DNA from: Aurantibacter crassamenti
Lineage (GTDB): Bacteria; Bacteroidota; Bacteroidia; Flavobacteriales; Flavobacteriaceae
Direction: 5' to 3'
Length of the DNA: 64,000 nucleotides
Assembly (NCBI RefSeq): GCF_016811105.1
Contig: NZ_JAFBGM010000001.1
Span: 1,073,126-1,137,125 of the forward strand
Every line of letters starts with the position of its first letter. Within the stretch, counting starts at the first letter, position 1. Both the position numbers and the translations under genes were made by a program. The notes under the pieces were generated by a model. It saw only the letters and a list, made by a program, of their open reading frames with translations, had not been told where the DNA came from and did no database searches. Positions 26,052-35,841 of the stretch are shown piece by piece.

Positions 26052-26822
26052 ATGAAAAAATTAATGATAGTTGCTTTGGTAGTTTTGACTAGTATGGCTT
26101 GTAAAGAAAAAGTAGAAAAAGCTGCTGATAAGGCAATTGAAGAAGTACACGAGGGCGATAGTGCAGAAGCAACTTCAGAGTGGATATCTTTATTTGACGG
26201 GAGCTCTTTAGATGCATGGCAAGCCTATATGGGTGGTGATGCTCCTGAAAGTTGGAAGATTATAGATGGTAATATGGTTTTTGATCCACCAACAGACGAA
26301 GAACGCAAAGATGCAGATGGAAAAAAGCAAAGTTTTAATATTGTCACAAAACAAGAATTTACCAGTTTTGTTTTATCATTAGAATGGAAAATTTCGGACA
26401 CAGGTAATGGTGGTATATTTTGGGGAATAGTTGAAGATGCTAAGTATAAACAACCCTATCATTCTGCATTAGAAATTCAGGTATTAGATAATGATAAACA
26501 CCCCGATGGTAAAAATGGTACTTCGCATCAGGCAGGTGCGTTATATGATTTGGTTTCGCCATCTGAAGACGTTACAAAACCTGTAGGCGAATGGAATACT
26601 GCAGTAATAACAATTGACCACAATACAAATAAGGGTACTTCGGTTTTAAACGGAGTAGAAGTAGCCACTTTTCCTGTTCACGGAGAAGAATTAGATGCCT
26701 TGTTAAAAGGTTCAAAATTTGATGGTTGGGATGGATTTGCAAAAGCAAAGACTGGTAAAATTGGCTTGCAAGATCACGGTGATGTTGTTGCGTTTAGAAA
26801 TATTAAAATTAAAGAGCTATAA
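26052..26822 (+). CDS. DUF1080 (3-keto-disaccharide hydrolase domain) lipoprotein
   Basis: The 256-residue protein has a lipoprotein signal (lipobox SMAC, about residue 17) and an acidic linker. The DUF1080 concanavalin-like domain runs from about 42 to the end: WISLFDGSSLDAW, SWKIIDGNMVFDPP, GNGGIFWG, and the terminal GDVVAFRNIKIKEL. Family members cleave 3-keto-glycosides after C3 oxidation. Anchored in the envelope, it would act on the product of the periplasmic GMC dehydrogenases, releasing sugar and 3-keto-sugar or a 2-hydroxyglycal. Ends the sugar cluster. Confidence 0.88.
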   Translation: MKKLMIVALVVLTSMACKEKVEKAADKAIEEVHEGDSAEATSEWISLFDGSSLDAWQAYMGGDAPESWKIIDGNMVFDPPTDEERKDADGKKQSFNIVTKQEFTSFVLSLEWKISDTGNGGIFWGIVEDAKYKQPYHSALEIQVLDNDKHPDGKNGTSHQAGALYDLVSPSEDVTKPVGEWNTAVITIDHNTNKGTSVLNGVEVATFPVHGEELDALLKGSKFDGWDGFAKAKTGKIGLQDHGDVVAFRNIKIKEL

Positions 26823-26930
26823 TTTTGAACACCCACAAAATTATTTCAATACATCATATAATAGACTAAAAAATTGATGCATGATACGAAATCTTTAGAT
26901 GTTTCGTGTCCTGATGATAATTACCATAAT

Positions 26931-26970
26931 TTAAGGGTGAGAGAATTGTAAATCTCACCCTTAATATTTA
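26931..26970 (+). terminator. Intrinsic terminator of the sugar cluster
   Basis: A 12-bp perfect stem (TTAAGGGTGAGA with TCTCACCCTTAA) with a 10-nt loop, followed by an AT-rich tail. Confidence 0.7.
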
Positions 26971-27037
26971 TTAGAAGTACGGTTTAGCTATATTGCCTGA
27001 TTCGCCTATGTTTACTGCGTAAAGTGTCTATTTTAGC

Positions 27038-27045
27038 TATCTTTG
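27038..27045 (+). promoter_or_regulatory. -7 promoter element of the yicC-gmk-nadD operon
   Basis: TATCTTTG is a full match to the Bacteroidota TAnnTTTG element, 20 bp before the yicC start codon. Confidence 0.65.
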
Positions 27046-27065
27046 TTAAAAATTAATAACTGTCT

Positions 27066-27923
27066 ATGATTCAATCTATGACTGGTTTTGGGAAACATGT
27101 TACCCAACTTCCTACAAAAAAAATTACCGTTGAGCTTAAATCTTTGAATAGTAAAAACCTCGATTTAAATGCTCGAATGCCACAAGCTTATCGAGCTAAA
27201 GAATTAGAATTACGTAAAGTAATAGCAAGTTCTTTAGAGCGTGGTAAGGTTGATTTCGGATTGTATGTTGAATCAACAGGAACAGAAACTTCAGCAGTGG
27301 TAAATGAAGCTGTTGTTAAGCAGTATATGCAACAGCTAAGTGCTATCGCAGACGGTGATGACATACACTTGTTAGAAATGGCATTGCGTTTACCTGAGGC
27401 GATGAAAACTGAACGTGAGGATCTTGATGAAGAAGAGTATGAAGTTATTCAAGCCTCATTGAAAGAAGCACTTTCTGAGATAAATAAATTCAGATCAGAA
27501 GAGGGTAAGGTGTTAGAAGATGATTTTATACATCGAATTAAAAACATTGAATTGCTATTACAAGAAGTAATTACTATTGATGTAGGTCGTATAGATTCAA
27601 TTCGTGAACGATTAGAAAAGGCAATGGTTGATTTAAAAGCTGATGTTGATGCAAACAGGTTTGAGCAAGAATTGATTTACTATCTTGAAAAGTATGATAT
27701 TACTGAAGAGAAAGTTCGGTTAGCCAATCATTTAGATTATTTTTCGACTACCATTAATTCAGCTGATTCTAATGGTAAAAAACTAGGTTTTATTTGTCAA
27801 GAAATTGGTCGTGAAATTAACACAATTGGTTCAAAGGCTAATTTTGCACCTTTGCAACAAGTGGTTGTGCAAATGAAAGACGAACTTGAGAAAATAAAAG
27901 AACAAATGTTAAACGTACTGTAA
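27066..27923 (+). CDS. yicC: YicC-family endoribonuclease
   Basis: The 285-residue protein begins with the family hallmark MIQSMTGFGK. It continues with VELKSLNSKNLDLNARMP and ends with the C-terminal DUF1732 domain (GKKLGFICQEIGREINTIGSKAN), as in E. coli YicC, a stress-associated RNase. Its stop overlaps the gmk start by one base, and the order yicC-gmk-nadD is a conserved flavobacterial operon. Normal length. Confidence 0.95.
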   Translation: MIQSMTGFGKHVTQLPTKKITVELKSLNSKNLDLNARMPQAYRAKELELRKVIASSLERGKVDFGLYVESTGTETSAVVNEAVVKQYMQQLSAIADGDDIHLLEMALRLPEAMKTEREDLDEEEYEVIQASLKEALSEINKFRSEEGKVLEDDFIHRIKNIELLLQEVITIDVGRIDSIRERLEKAMVDLKADVDANRFEQELIYYLEKYDITEEKVRLANHLDYFSTTINSADSNGKKLGFICQEIGREINTIGSKANFAPLQQVVVQMKDELEKIKEQMLNVL

Positions 27924-28516
27924 TGAAAGGGGGTAAACTTATAGTGTTTTCTGCGCCTTCAGGTAGTGGTAAAACTACTATTGTTAGGCACTTGTTAGAA
28001 CAACCTGAACTTAATTTGGCATTTTCAGTTTCCGCCACTTCTAGAGCGCGACGGGTGAAAGAAAAACACGGTGAACATTATTATTTCATTTCTATTTCTC
28101 AATTTAAGAATCACATAAAAAATGACGAATTTTTAGAGTGGGAAGAGGTTTATAGAGATAATTTTTATGGAACTCTAAAAACGGAAGTTGAACGCTTATG
28201 GGCAGAAGGCAAAAATGTAATTTTTGATATTGATGTAGTCGGTGGTTTGCGAATAAAAAAGAAATTTCCGGATCAAACTTTAGCTGTATTTGTTAAGCCA
28301 CCAAGTGTTGATGAGCTCAAAATAAGATTAAAGAAACGCAGCACCGAAAGTGAAGATAAAATCAATATGCGCATTGCAAAGGCTTCAGTTGAACTAGCAA
28401 CGGCACCACAATTTGATAAAATTATAAAGAACTACGACCTTGATACCGCATTAAGTGAAGCAAAGCAATTGGTGTTAGATTTTATTAAAGAGCCTACGAC
28501 CGAAACAACCGATTAA
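27923..28516 (+). CDS. gmk: Guanylate kinase
   Basis: The 197-residue enzyme phosphorylates GMP to GDP with ATP. The P-loop is SAPSGSGKTT (residues 9-18); GMP-binding residues lie in SATSRARRVKEKHGEHYYF, and the lid is near KRSTESEDKINMR. Translationally coupled on both sides by one-base overlaps with yicC and nadD. Confidence 0.97.
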   Translation: MKGGKLIVFSAPSGSGKTTIVRHLLEQPELNLAFSVSATSRARRVKEKHGEHYYFISISQFKNHIKNDEFLEWEEVYRDNFYGTLKTEVERLWAEGKNVIFDIDVVGGLRIKKKFPDQTLAVFVKPPSVDELKIRLKKRSTESEDKINMRIAKASVELATAPQFDKIIKNYDLDTALSEAKQLVLDFIKEPTTETTD

Positions 28517-29106
28517 TGGCTAAGAAAGTTGGACTATATTTCGGAACTTTTAATCCAATTCACATAGGTCATTTAGCTATTGCCAATCACATGGTAGAGT
28601 TTTCTGATCTAAATGAGGTGTGGTTTGTAATAACACCTCAAAGTCCTTTTAAAGTCAAGCAATCACTTTTAAAAGACAATCATCGCTATCAGATGGTTTT
28701 AGAGGCTACTGAGGGCTATCCTAAATTAAAACCTTCAAAAATTGAATTTGATTTACCACAACCGAATTATACGGTACATACCTTAGCGCATCTTATTGAA
28801 AATTATGATGACACCTATGAGTTTAGTCTTATTATGGGTGAAGATAATTTGAAGAGTTTTCATAAATGGAAAAACCATGAAGTTATATTAGAAAATCATG
28901 AGCTATATGTTTATCCTAGAATATCAGAAGGAAAAATAGAACATCGTTTTGAAGGGCATTCTAAGATTCATAAAGTCAATGCACCAATTATGGAAATCTC
29001 ATCGACTTTTATCCGTAAAAATCATAAGGAAGGAAAAAATATAAGACCGTTATTGCCTGAAGCTGTTTGGAAATATTTAGACGAAATGAATTTTTATAGG
29101 TCCTAA
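28516..29106 (+). CDS. nadD: Nicotinate-nucleotide adenylyltransferase
   Basis: The 196-residue NAD-biosynthetic enzyme adenylylates nicotinate mononucleotide. The nucleotidyltransferase motif GTFNPIHIGH lies at residues 10-19 and the second motif EISSTFIRK near the C-terminus (about 157-165). Last gene of the three-gene operon; no terminator is obvious before the convergent sialidase gene. Confidence 0.95.
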   Translation: MAKKVGLYFGTFNPIHIGHLAIANHMVEFSDLNEVWFVITPQSPFKVKQSLLKDNHRYQMVLEATEGYPKLKPSKIEFDLPQPNYTVHTLAHLIENYDDTYEFSLIMGEDNLKSFHKWKNHEVILENHELYVYPRISEGKIEHRFEGHSKIHKVNAPIMEISSTFIRKNHKEGKNIRPLLPEAVWKYLDEMNFYRS

Positions 29107-29126
29107 AAATTTAAAATAAGAAGTTA

Positions 29127-30296
29127 TTACTTCATAGAAATTCTTTTAAAACGTATTTTTTTATAATCGTCTGTTTCGTAAATAACACCTAAAGTATTTT
29201 CATCCATTTGCACTAAATCTGAGTAGGCAGAATAACCTTCGTGCACTTTGAAAAGTGTGTTCCAAGTTTTTACGTTATCACTACTAGTCATAATTACTAG
29301 GTTCTCACGTTTATTTTTTGAGGAAGGCGTTGAGAATAGAATTTGATTTTTGTCCCCATTCCAACTTAAAAGCGCCGCTTGCACAACCGGACTTGGAAAT
29401 TTATCAGATTCAACAATAGGTTCTTGAAAAGTTAGTCCGCCATCTAAACTAAAAGTTTCACCTCTATTTTTTTCTTTTGAGCCGCCATTTTGGTCTCTAG
29501 TATTTATATATATTCTTCCATCAGGTAATTCTGCTATTGTTGTTTCATTGGCTTGAACAGCGTCTTTTAAGTTTTCATCTACCGCACCAATTTGCCAAGT
29601 GTTACCACTGTCATCAGAATAGACTAGTGCCATACAATAGGCTTTATTTCCTTTAGCAATGCTCATGGCAATTGGCACTACTAATCTACCTTTATTAGCG
29701 CTGTGCTTTAGTTCAATACCGTGTACAGGGCCTATGGCATGCCACCGCCAATCTTTTCGCTTAACTGACCGCGTAATATTTTGTACTGGTGCCCATGATT
29801 TTCCTTCGTCAGAACTAGCGGTCATATAGGCCATTCGTTCATCCTTTAGCTCATAATCCGTATTCAATATATCGTGTTCACTCATTGATGTGGTGTTAAA
29901 GAGAAATACTACTTTATTTTCTTTTTTCACATAAATAGGCACTGGGTTTTGAACTGCCATTGTATCTAAATCATATAGCACTTGCATTGGTTGCCAAGTT
30001 TTACCTTGATTAGTAGATCTTCTGTAAACAATATCAATATCTCCGAAATCGCTGGTAGAATTTTTACGTCCTTCAGCAAAAGCGATTAAAGTATTCTTTG
30101 TTTGTATTACGGTTGGAATTCTAAAAGCATGGTACCCATTCATACCCGAATAAAACGGGGTTGAAAGGGATAGAGTGTCTTTTGAAATATCTTGAACAAT
30201 TGAATTATTATCAGATTGCGAAAAACAATTAGACGTGTATATGAAAAGTAGTAAAGTAGAAAAAAGCACTGTAGTACTCAATTTTTTATTTTTCAT
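29127..30296 (-). CDS. Exo-alpha-sialidase (GH33-type, BNR repeats)
   Basis: The 389-residue secreted enzyme has a signal peptide (to about residue 27), the FRIP motif with the first arginine of the carboxylate-binding triad (R59), and GRKNSTSDFGDIDIVYRRS carrying the acid/base Asp region. There are several Asp boxes (STNQGKTW, SSDEGKSW, SDDSGNTW, SLDGGLTF). It should release terminal sialic acids from glycoconjugates. No sialic-acid catabolic genes are visible in the window, so the freed sugar may be used elsewhere or serve another purpose. Confidence 0.9.
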   Translation of the reverse strand: MKNKKLSTTVLFSTLLLFIYTSNCFSQSDNNSIVQDISKDTLSLSTPFYSGMNGYHAFRIPTVIQTKNTLIAFAEGRKNSTSDFGDIDIVYRRSTNQGKTWQPMQVLYDLDTMAVQNPVPIYVKKENKVVFLFNTTSMSEHDILNTDYELKDERMAYMTASSDEGKSWAPVQNITRSVKRKDWRWHAIGPVHGIELKHSANKGRLVVPIAMSIAKGNKAYCMALVYSDDSGNTWQIGAVDENLKDAVQANETTIAELPDGRIYINTRDQNGGSKEKNRGETFSLDGGLTFQEPIVESDKFPSPVVQAALLSWNGDKNQILFSTPSSKNKRENLVIMTSSDNVKTWNTLFKVHEGYSAYSDLVQMDENTLGVIYETDDYKKIRFKRISMK

Positions 30297-30381
30297 TTTA
30301 AGAAATATTGGAAATTCAAAATACTAGATGTGTCAAAACTAAAACCTGAAGGTAAAAAAACTAAGTCTATTAATTGCTTTC

Positions 30382-30792
30382 TTAAGCTTTTTTCAAAAGC
30401 TTTTCAGCCCAGATTAAAGCACTGTCCATATTTTCAAATACTTCAATTGGTTTTTTAATAAATAATTTTTCTAAGGATGCAATCATGCGACGATATTTGT
30501 TTTGAGAAACAATAGCAAAACCCTTAAAGTTCGGAAATAAATCGACAACTTCTTTGTATTCTACTGGGTCCATCGAATAAGAATTTTTCCGATGCGAGAT
30601 ATAAACTATGGGTTTGTATTCACCATAAATTTTTTGAGAAATATAAATAGGTTCAATTGCATTTTCTTTAGTTACATGAACACCTTCGCGAAATTCTCCG
30701 ACTATAATGTTCGTATAAAAAAGGAATTTTCCTATTTCTAAATTGTGCTCAGCAATAAGTTCTTGAGTTGTGCTCGCTGTTATTTCCATCGT
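30382..30792 (-). CDS. Small soluble protein of a conserved flavobacterial type (STAS/SpoIIAA-like fold possible)
   Basis: The protein is about 136 residues from the Met codon at 30792 (MEITAS); an upstream start at 30831 would add 13 residues. I prefer the internal start because TATATTTC, a 7-of-8 match to the -7 element, would otherwise lie within the coding part. The alternating strands and helices (IGKFLFYTNIIVGEF, KPIVYISHR, FKGFAIVSQN, ENMDSALIWAEKLL) resemble the short proteins annotated as STAS or SpoIIAA-like. Function unknown; monocistronic. Confidence 0.7.
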   Translation of the reverse strand, partial: TMEITASTTQELIAEHNLEIGKFLFYTNIIVGEFREGVHVTKENAIEPIYISQKIYGEYKPIVYISHRKNSYSMDPVEYKEVVDLFPNFKGFAIVSQNKYRRMIASLEKLFIKKPIEVFENMDSALIWAEKLLKKA

Positions 30793-30928
30793 CATATTAA
30801 TGCCCACCGAAATATACAATAATCCACTCAAACGAGGGAAGTTTGATATTTCTTAAAATGAATCTTACAAGCTAAATGTAGCTAAGGGAAAGGGCAAAAA
30901 TAATAGATGAAATAAGGTTGAATACAGA

Positions 30929-31870
30929 TTAACGGTTAGGGTCAAATAATATGACTGTATACTCGAAATCTTCAAGTTCACCATTTATTTCAACATTATT
31001 CAAGGTTACCACGTATGCGGTGTCTTCGCTAATATTAGTGCTGATGCCTTGTGGTTGCCAAACAATTGTAGGGTCGCCATATAATGTATTTAAATCTTCC
31101 ATGTTTATAGCAATAGCATTACCTATTTCATCAACCATTGAAACAGTTGTTTGACTAAAATCTGCTCCGGTTATAGAAAAAGACCATCTAGGATATATTA
31201 AATCACTTGGTACATAGTCTGCTGGTGGCCATGAGATAAAATCAGGGGCGTCTGCTGGAGCGGATCCTGAATTGCCAACAACCCATAAAACATTTGAATT
31301 GTCAGAATTACCAACACCCATCGAATTAAGTCTTGGCCAAAGTAGCCATCTTCTATGGCCTACTGGTCCATTTGAACTACCCGGTTCGCTTATATAAAGA
31401 TCAACTGCTTCTGCGTTTTTCGCCATTGCTAAGTTTGACTTACCTGCTGCTTCACTGCCTGCTTCAGTGTAGCATGACCAACTAGATGGTGGAAAGTGGT
31501 CAAGTTGCTGGTTACTTTTCATCATCAAAGCTGCCTCTTGCGCCTTAGCGCTTTGATCTTGATTTTCGGTTAAAGTATTATTCAGGCCAACAGCCATTCT
31601 GTAATAATGAACACGTTGAAATATTTTTGACATTGTATTTTGAGCCAATGTACCTGCATTGCAATGGTTAGAATCCCCATTCCACTGTGGGTCTGAAGCA
31701 GTAGTTTTTGAAGCTATATAATGGTCTTGATAAAGTTGTTTAGCCGTTGCTCTAGCAACATTATCAGTTTCAATTTCTGGCGGATTTATTGTTTCTTCAT
31801 CTTTACTACATGAAGTAAGAACAAAAGCTAAAAATAGAATATAAAAAGAGCTTTGAAAATTGCGGTACAT
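30929..31870 (-). CDS. CAP (SCP/PR-1)-domain lipoprotein
   Basis: The 313-residue protein has a lipobox LTSC (about Cys21) and an acidic spacer. The CAP domain spans about 90-200: YYRMAVGLNNTL, then KAQEAALMMKSNQQLDHFP with the domain histidine, then PVGHRRWLLWPRL, the conserved GHRxWLL segment. The C-terminal about 100 residues form a separate beta domain. CAP proteins are secreted; roles range from lipid binding to protease-like activity, none assignable here. Monocistronic. Confidence 0.85.
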   Translation of the reverse strand: MYRNFQSSFYILFLAFVLTSCSKDEETINPPEIETDNVARATAKQLYQDHYIASKTTASDPQWNGDSNHCNAGTLAQNTMSKIFQRVHYYRMAVGLNNTLTENQDQSAKAQEAALMMKSNQQLDHFPPSSWSCYTEAGSEAAGKSNLAMAKNAEAVDLYISEPGSSNGPVGHRRWLLWPRLNSMGVGNSDNSNVLWVVGNSGSAPADAPDFISWPPADYVPSDLIYPRWSFSITGADFSQTTVSMVDEIGNAIAINMEDLNTLYGDPTIVWQPQGISTNISEDTAYVVTLNNVEINGELEDFEYTVILFDPNR

Positions 31871-32006
31871 AGCGATATTGATTTGCTATGGTAACGGTTT
31901 AATCTATAAAAAGTGATATTTTTTCGATGAATGGGCAACTGGCCTTATACTCAAAAACTTCAATTTTTTCGGTACAGCGTTAGAATTTAAAAAGGTAGTT
32001 TGTAAA

Positions 32007-34307
32007 CTATTCTTCTGGTAATACGGGTTTAGCAGGTGTGATAGAACTATCATGTTCTTGAAAATACTGCTCTAACAGATTAGTTGTTGCTGTTAATAAA
32101 TCTTTAGTTTCTAATAGTATTGAAAAATACAAAGTTGTGTTTTTAGGACTAGATTCTTCAGTTCTAGTACGTGCAATTTGTTTTTCTATTTTTTGTGAAA
32201 CAAGGTCAAAAAGCTCTTGTTTTCCGCCTAAAATAACACCGATTTGTTCAAAAGAATGAGCATCAAAAGCAGCTTGAGTATTATTAAAAATATCCTCTAG
32301 CTTTTGATCAATTTCCTTTAATTCTTTTATTTGATTGTATTTTAATTTTTTGTGGTTATTGTCTACGTGCTTGTGACTTACCTTACCAATATATTCAAGT
32401 GATTGCGATATATCGGTCAAATGTGCCAAAGCATTTATATAGAAATTACTTGCACCTACACTGGCTTCATCTAAGTTTTTAATAAAATAGAAAATATGGT
32501 CGCGTAGCCCGTCAATTTCATTAGCAAGCTTAGCGCCTTGTTTTTTGTTCTTTTTAAGCAGGTTTAAGTCTTGTGTCGCAAGTCCGTTAATTGAATTCGT
32601 ATAAATTTTGTTTGCACGTTTAATAACTGTAGAAATATTACTTGCACTTTCTTCAATTACACCTTGTATAGAACTACTTTCAGCTCTTTGTAACTGATCC
32701 TCCTCTTTAATTTCTTTAGATTTCTTGTTGTAGTTAATATAGTTTCTTGCCAGTAATAGAATAGCCACAAATAATAATATGGCAATTGCAGCACCTTTAC
32801 CAAAGCTAATTAAGGTCAATATAACCCCTGAAGCCACAAAAGCAATTATGGCTGTCATAAACCATCCGCCAATAACATTAAGTACACCAGCAACACGGTA
32901 AACTGCGCTTTCTGCTCCCCAAGCTCTATCTGCAAGTGATGTACCCATTGCAACCATAAAAGTTACATACGTAGTAGAGAGTGGTAATTTGTATGATGTA
33001 GCAATAGAAATTAAAATACCTGCTACCATTAAATTTACAGCAGCACGTACCATATCAAAAGCTGGTAATTCATGAACTCTATCTTTAGATAAAGCAATTA
33101 CAGGCTTTTCAAATTGTTTATCTATGGGTGCTTTCCATGTATTTGGTACTAAAGTGCCAGTGTATTTAGAAATCGCAATCGCAGATCGCACTAGCCCTCT
33201 TGAAAGAAAGTTGGGTTGAAAACGTTCTTTAGTTTCGCTCTGGCTTGAAAGGTCAATTGAGGTTTTTACCACTCCTTTAGCTTTGTTTGAGAACCAAAGT
33301 GTTACGACCATTACAACACCTGCAAAGAATAACATTAAGTTGGGTGTTGGCACTTTAGAGGCGAGAATGCCCATGCTAAATTCAGTTGCATCAACACCAG
33401 AAGCAAGCCATGCCTCATATGATTGCCAAGCTGCAATAGGAACACCAATAAAGTTTACCAAATCATTGCCAGCAAATGCTAAAGCAAGAGCAAAGGTGCC
33501 CACGCCAATAATTAATTTGTAAATATTGGTTTTGAAATATTCTACTAGTGCATAAGAAACAGCAGACCATAGCACAAAACTTGCTGCTGATATAGACATC
33601 CAATGTGATTCAATAAAGTCTTTAATTGTAAGTCCGTTGAGTATGTCAAGGCTTTCATTTGCAATAGCAGTACCTTTTATACCTTTCATTAAAATGAAAT
33701 AGGTTATTGCAGCTAAGGCAGCTCCACCAAATAATGCACCTACCCATTTAGGTTTTTTCTCATAATTGAACGATAATAAAAGTCTAGAGGCCCACTGAAC
33801 CAGAGCACCCACTGAAAATGCTACTACCACAGAGAGCAAAATACCGAGAATTATTTCTGTAGCCTTAGTAGTGTTTATATAATTTACTACATCAGCAAAG
33901 CTACCATTATCGGCTCCTATTTTTATTAAAGCCATAGCCACTGCAGCACCTAGTAGTTCAAATACAATAGACACAGTAGTTGAGGTTGGCATGCCTATGG
34001 TGTTGAAAAAATCAAGGAGTAATATGTCTGTAATCATTACTGCCATAAAGATGAACATGATTTCATCAAAATAGAACTCGCCAGGGTTGAAAATACCTTT
34101 ACGAGCAACTTCCATCATACCACTAGAAAATATAGCTCCGAAGCCAATACCTAAACTAGCGACAATCATTATGGTTCTAAATGAAATTGCTTTTGACCCA
34201 ATAGCGGAGTTTAAGAAATTCACTGCATCATTACTAACTCCAACAACTAAATCGGCAATCGCAAGAACTGCAAGAGCCACTATCATCAACAAGTAAAAAT
34301 TATCCAT
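32007..34307 (-). CDS. PiT-family inorganic phosphate transporter with C-terminal regulatory domain
   Basis: The 766-residue protein carries the two inverted PiT signature regions: GVSNDAVNFLNSAIGSKA (about residues 23-40) and LAFAGNDLVNFIGVPIAAW (about 277-295). About 12 membrane segments run to residue 535. A long cytoplasmic helical tail (about 540-745) resembles PhoU/DUF47-type regulatory helices, making the protein larger than a plain PiT (about 400-500). It imports phosphate with H+ or Na+. It follows the porin by 70 bp on the same strand, with an 11-bp-repeat pair in the gap. Porin plus PiT would be a two-membrane phosphate uptake route. Confidence 0.9.
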   Translation of the reverse strand: MDNFYLLMIVALAVLAIADLVVGVSNDAVNFLNSAIGSKAISFRTIMIVASLGIGFGAIFSSGMMEVARKGIFNPGEFYFDEIMFIFMAVMITDILLLDFFNTIGMPTSTTVSIVFELLGAAVAMALIKIGADNGSFADVVNYINTTKATEIILGILLSVVVAFSVGALVQWASRLLLSFNYEKKPKWVGALFGGAALAAITYFILMKGIKGTAIANESLDILNGLTIKDFIESHWMSISAASFVLWSAVSYALVEYFKTNIYKLIIGVGTFALALAFAGNDLVNFIGVPIAAWQSYEAWLASGVDATEFSMGILASKVPTPNLMLFFAGVVMVVTLWFSNKAKGVVKTSIDLSSQSETKERFQPNFLSRGLVRSAIAISKYTGTLVPNTWKAPIDKQFEKPVIALSKDRVHELPAFDMVRAAVNLMVAGILISIATSYKLPLSTTYVTFMVAMGTSLADRAWGAESAVYRVAGVLNVIGGWFMTAIIAFVASGVILTLISFGKGAAIAILLFVAILLLARNYINYNKKSKEIKEEDQLQRAESSSIQGVIEESASNISTVIKRANKIYTNSINGLATQDLNLLKKNKKQGAKLANEIDGLRDHIFYFIKNLDEASVGASNFYINALAHLTDISQSLEYIGKVSHKHVDNNHKKLKYNQIKELKEIDQKLEDIFNNTQAAFDAHSFEQIGVILGGKQELFDLVSQKIEKQIARTRTEESSPKNTTLYFSILLETKDLLTATTNLLEQYFQEHDSSITPAKPVLPEE

Positions 34308-34356
34308 AGGTACGTCGAAAAAATGTTGGCAAATATCTATAACTGTTTGTTGTACA

Positions 34357-34374
34357 ATGTTATCTAAAGGTTAT
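34357..34374. promoter_or_regulatory. 11-bp direct-repeat pair upstream of PiT (Pho-box-like)
   Basis: ATGTTAT and AGGTTAT at 34357 and 34368 are separated by CTAA: two 7-bp half-sites on an 11-bp period. The 18-mer matches 16 of 18 bases of the one at 41953 upstream of the TonB receptor. It lies 50 bp from the PiT start codon. Confidence 0.6.
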
Positions 34375-34377
34375 TAT

Positions 34378-35589
34378 TTAAAAGTGGATATCTACTTGTA
34401 ATCTCCACATAAGTTCATTGGTACTATCCTTTTCAGATAAATGGCTGACATCAGTTTGAACTTTTAATTTATGCCCAACAATATACTTAGAAAGTCCGAG
34501 AGTATATTGATTTTGAAGATTTAACCCAGTAACATCTTCGTCTAAGTTTATATTGGTAAATCTACCTGAAACTTCCCAGTTGTTAGAAAATAAATATCCA
34601 GTTTGTAAGTTTAAACCATTGCCTATTAGTACAATGTCTCCGGTTGGGGTGCCATCTGAATTTTTGGCAATAGGGTCAGCTGCATTTCGATACGCATATT
34701 CAGCCATAAAAGAATATCCTTGGTATTTAAACATAGCATCGATAAAAATAGTATTAATATCAGTTTCGTAGAAACCAATATCATTTGCCATATAACTACC
34801 TTGATTGCTACGTGTTTTTACAGCATTTCTATTATGATCAAAAGTAGCTGCTAACATTAATTTTGGCGTGGTTACTCTGGCGTGATCACTACTTAAGTAA
34901 GCTTTGAAATTTCCGAACGGAAAAAGTTCTAAGCGAGCAGTGTGTTGAATACCCCCAAGATTACCACTTGTAATATTTCGGCCTTCACCCTGCGAAATTG
35001 CTAATTTTTCACGAATCATAAATTGCTCACCTATTTTAAAATGATGTCTTATTTGAATTCCTTGATCTCGATCTAAAGTAAATCTGCTATTTAATAGTGA
35101 GCGATCAACCTGTTGCAGATTGCCTGACGAAATAACACGTTCAATATTCCCCGGAAGTTTAGTTTGCCCCATCCAAAACTCAAAATTGCCATGAAAGTTC
35201 CAAATAAGAACGCCATCTAAAATGTATCTAGGAGAATTGCTAGTGAAAGCTGAGGCGCCTGAAATGTCTCTGTTTGAAAGACCTAGCTCTATTTTATATT
35301 TTAATTTTGGTGAATATGCAAAACCATCGAATTTTAATCTCGCTCTACGTATTGAAAAATTTTGTTGCGGATCAACTAAACCTCCGTTGTTACCTTCGCT
35401 CCAATTAGAAACCGTCAAAAACTGCATTCTTGTGCCAATTTTCATCGTCCAAGTACTGTCTTTGCCTACTAAACTAAATAAACCCTTTCCGAAAGAAGGT
35501 GCATTTGTTTCTTGAGCAAGCAGCAAAAAATTAAAAGACAGAAAAATTCCTAAGAAAAAATACTTGAGCTTCATTCGCGAATTTTGCAT
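34378..35589 (-). CDS. Phosphate-selective porin O/P family outer-membrane protein
   Basis: The 403-residue protein has a signal peptide ending in LLLAQ (about residue 25; an alternative start is the internal Met at 35574). A 16-strand-type porin pattern begins IGTRMQFLT and FSIRRARLKFDGFAYSPKLKYKIE, the characteristic opening of the porin O/P family, and ends in WRLQVDIHF with a terminal aromatic residue. It would let phosphate or other anions cross the outer membrane. Adjacent to PiT and preceded by a 335-bp region containing a Pho-box-like array. Confidence 0.88.
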   Translation of the reverse strand: MQNSRMKLKYFFLGIFLSFNFLLLAQETNAPSFGKGLFSLVGKDSTWTMKIGTRMQFLTVSNWSEGNNGGLVDPQQNFSIRRARLKFDGFAYSPKLKYKIELGLSNRDISGASAFTSNSPRYILDGVLIWNFHGNFEFWMGQTKLPGNIERVISSGNLQQVDRSLLNSRFTLDRDQGIQIRHHFKIGEQFMIREKLAISQGEGRNITSGNLGGIQHTARLELFPFGNFKAYLSSDHARVTTPKLMLAATFDHNRNAVKTRSNQGSYMANDIGFYETDINTIFIDAMFKYQGYSFMAEYAYRNAADPIAKNSDGTPTGDIVLIGNGLNLQTGYLFSNNWEVSGRFTNINLDEDVTGLNLQNQYTLGLSKYIVGHKLKVQTDVSHLSEKDSTNELMWRLQVDIHF

Positions 35590-35841
35590 TTTGTCAAAGT
35601 TAAATTAATGTTTACAAAATGTTACGATTTAAAATTATATGTCAAATAAATATGGAATGTGCTACAAGATACAGCTATACATAGCTGCTAAAAGTGCTTT
35701 ATAAGTAGATTTTATTTGATTTAAGCAATGCTTTTAATTTATGAATACTTAAATTTTTTAGTATGATTGATTGCTAATCATCATTATTTAATGGATTAAG
35801 TTTTTTCGTAATATACTAATAATCAAATATTAGCGTTTTCA

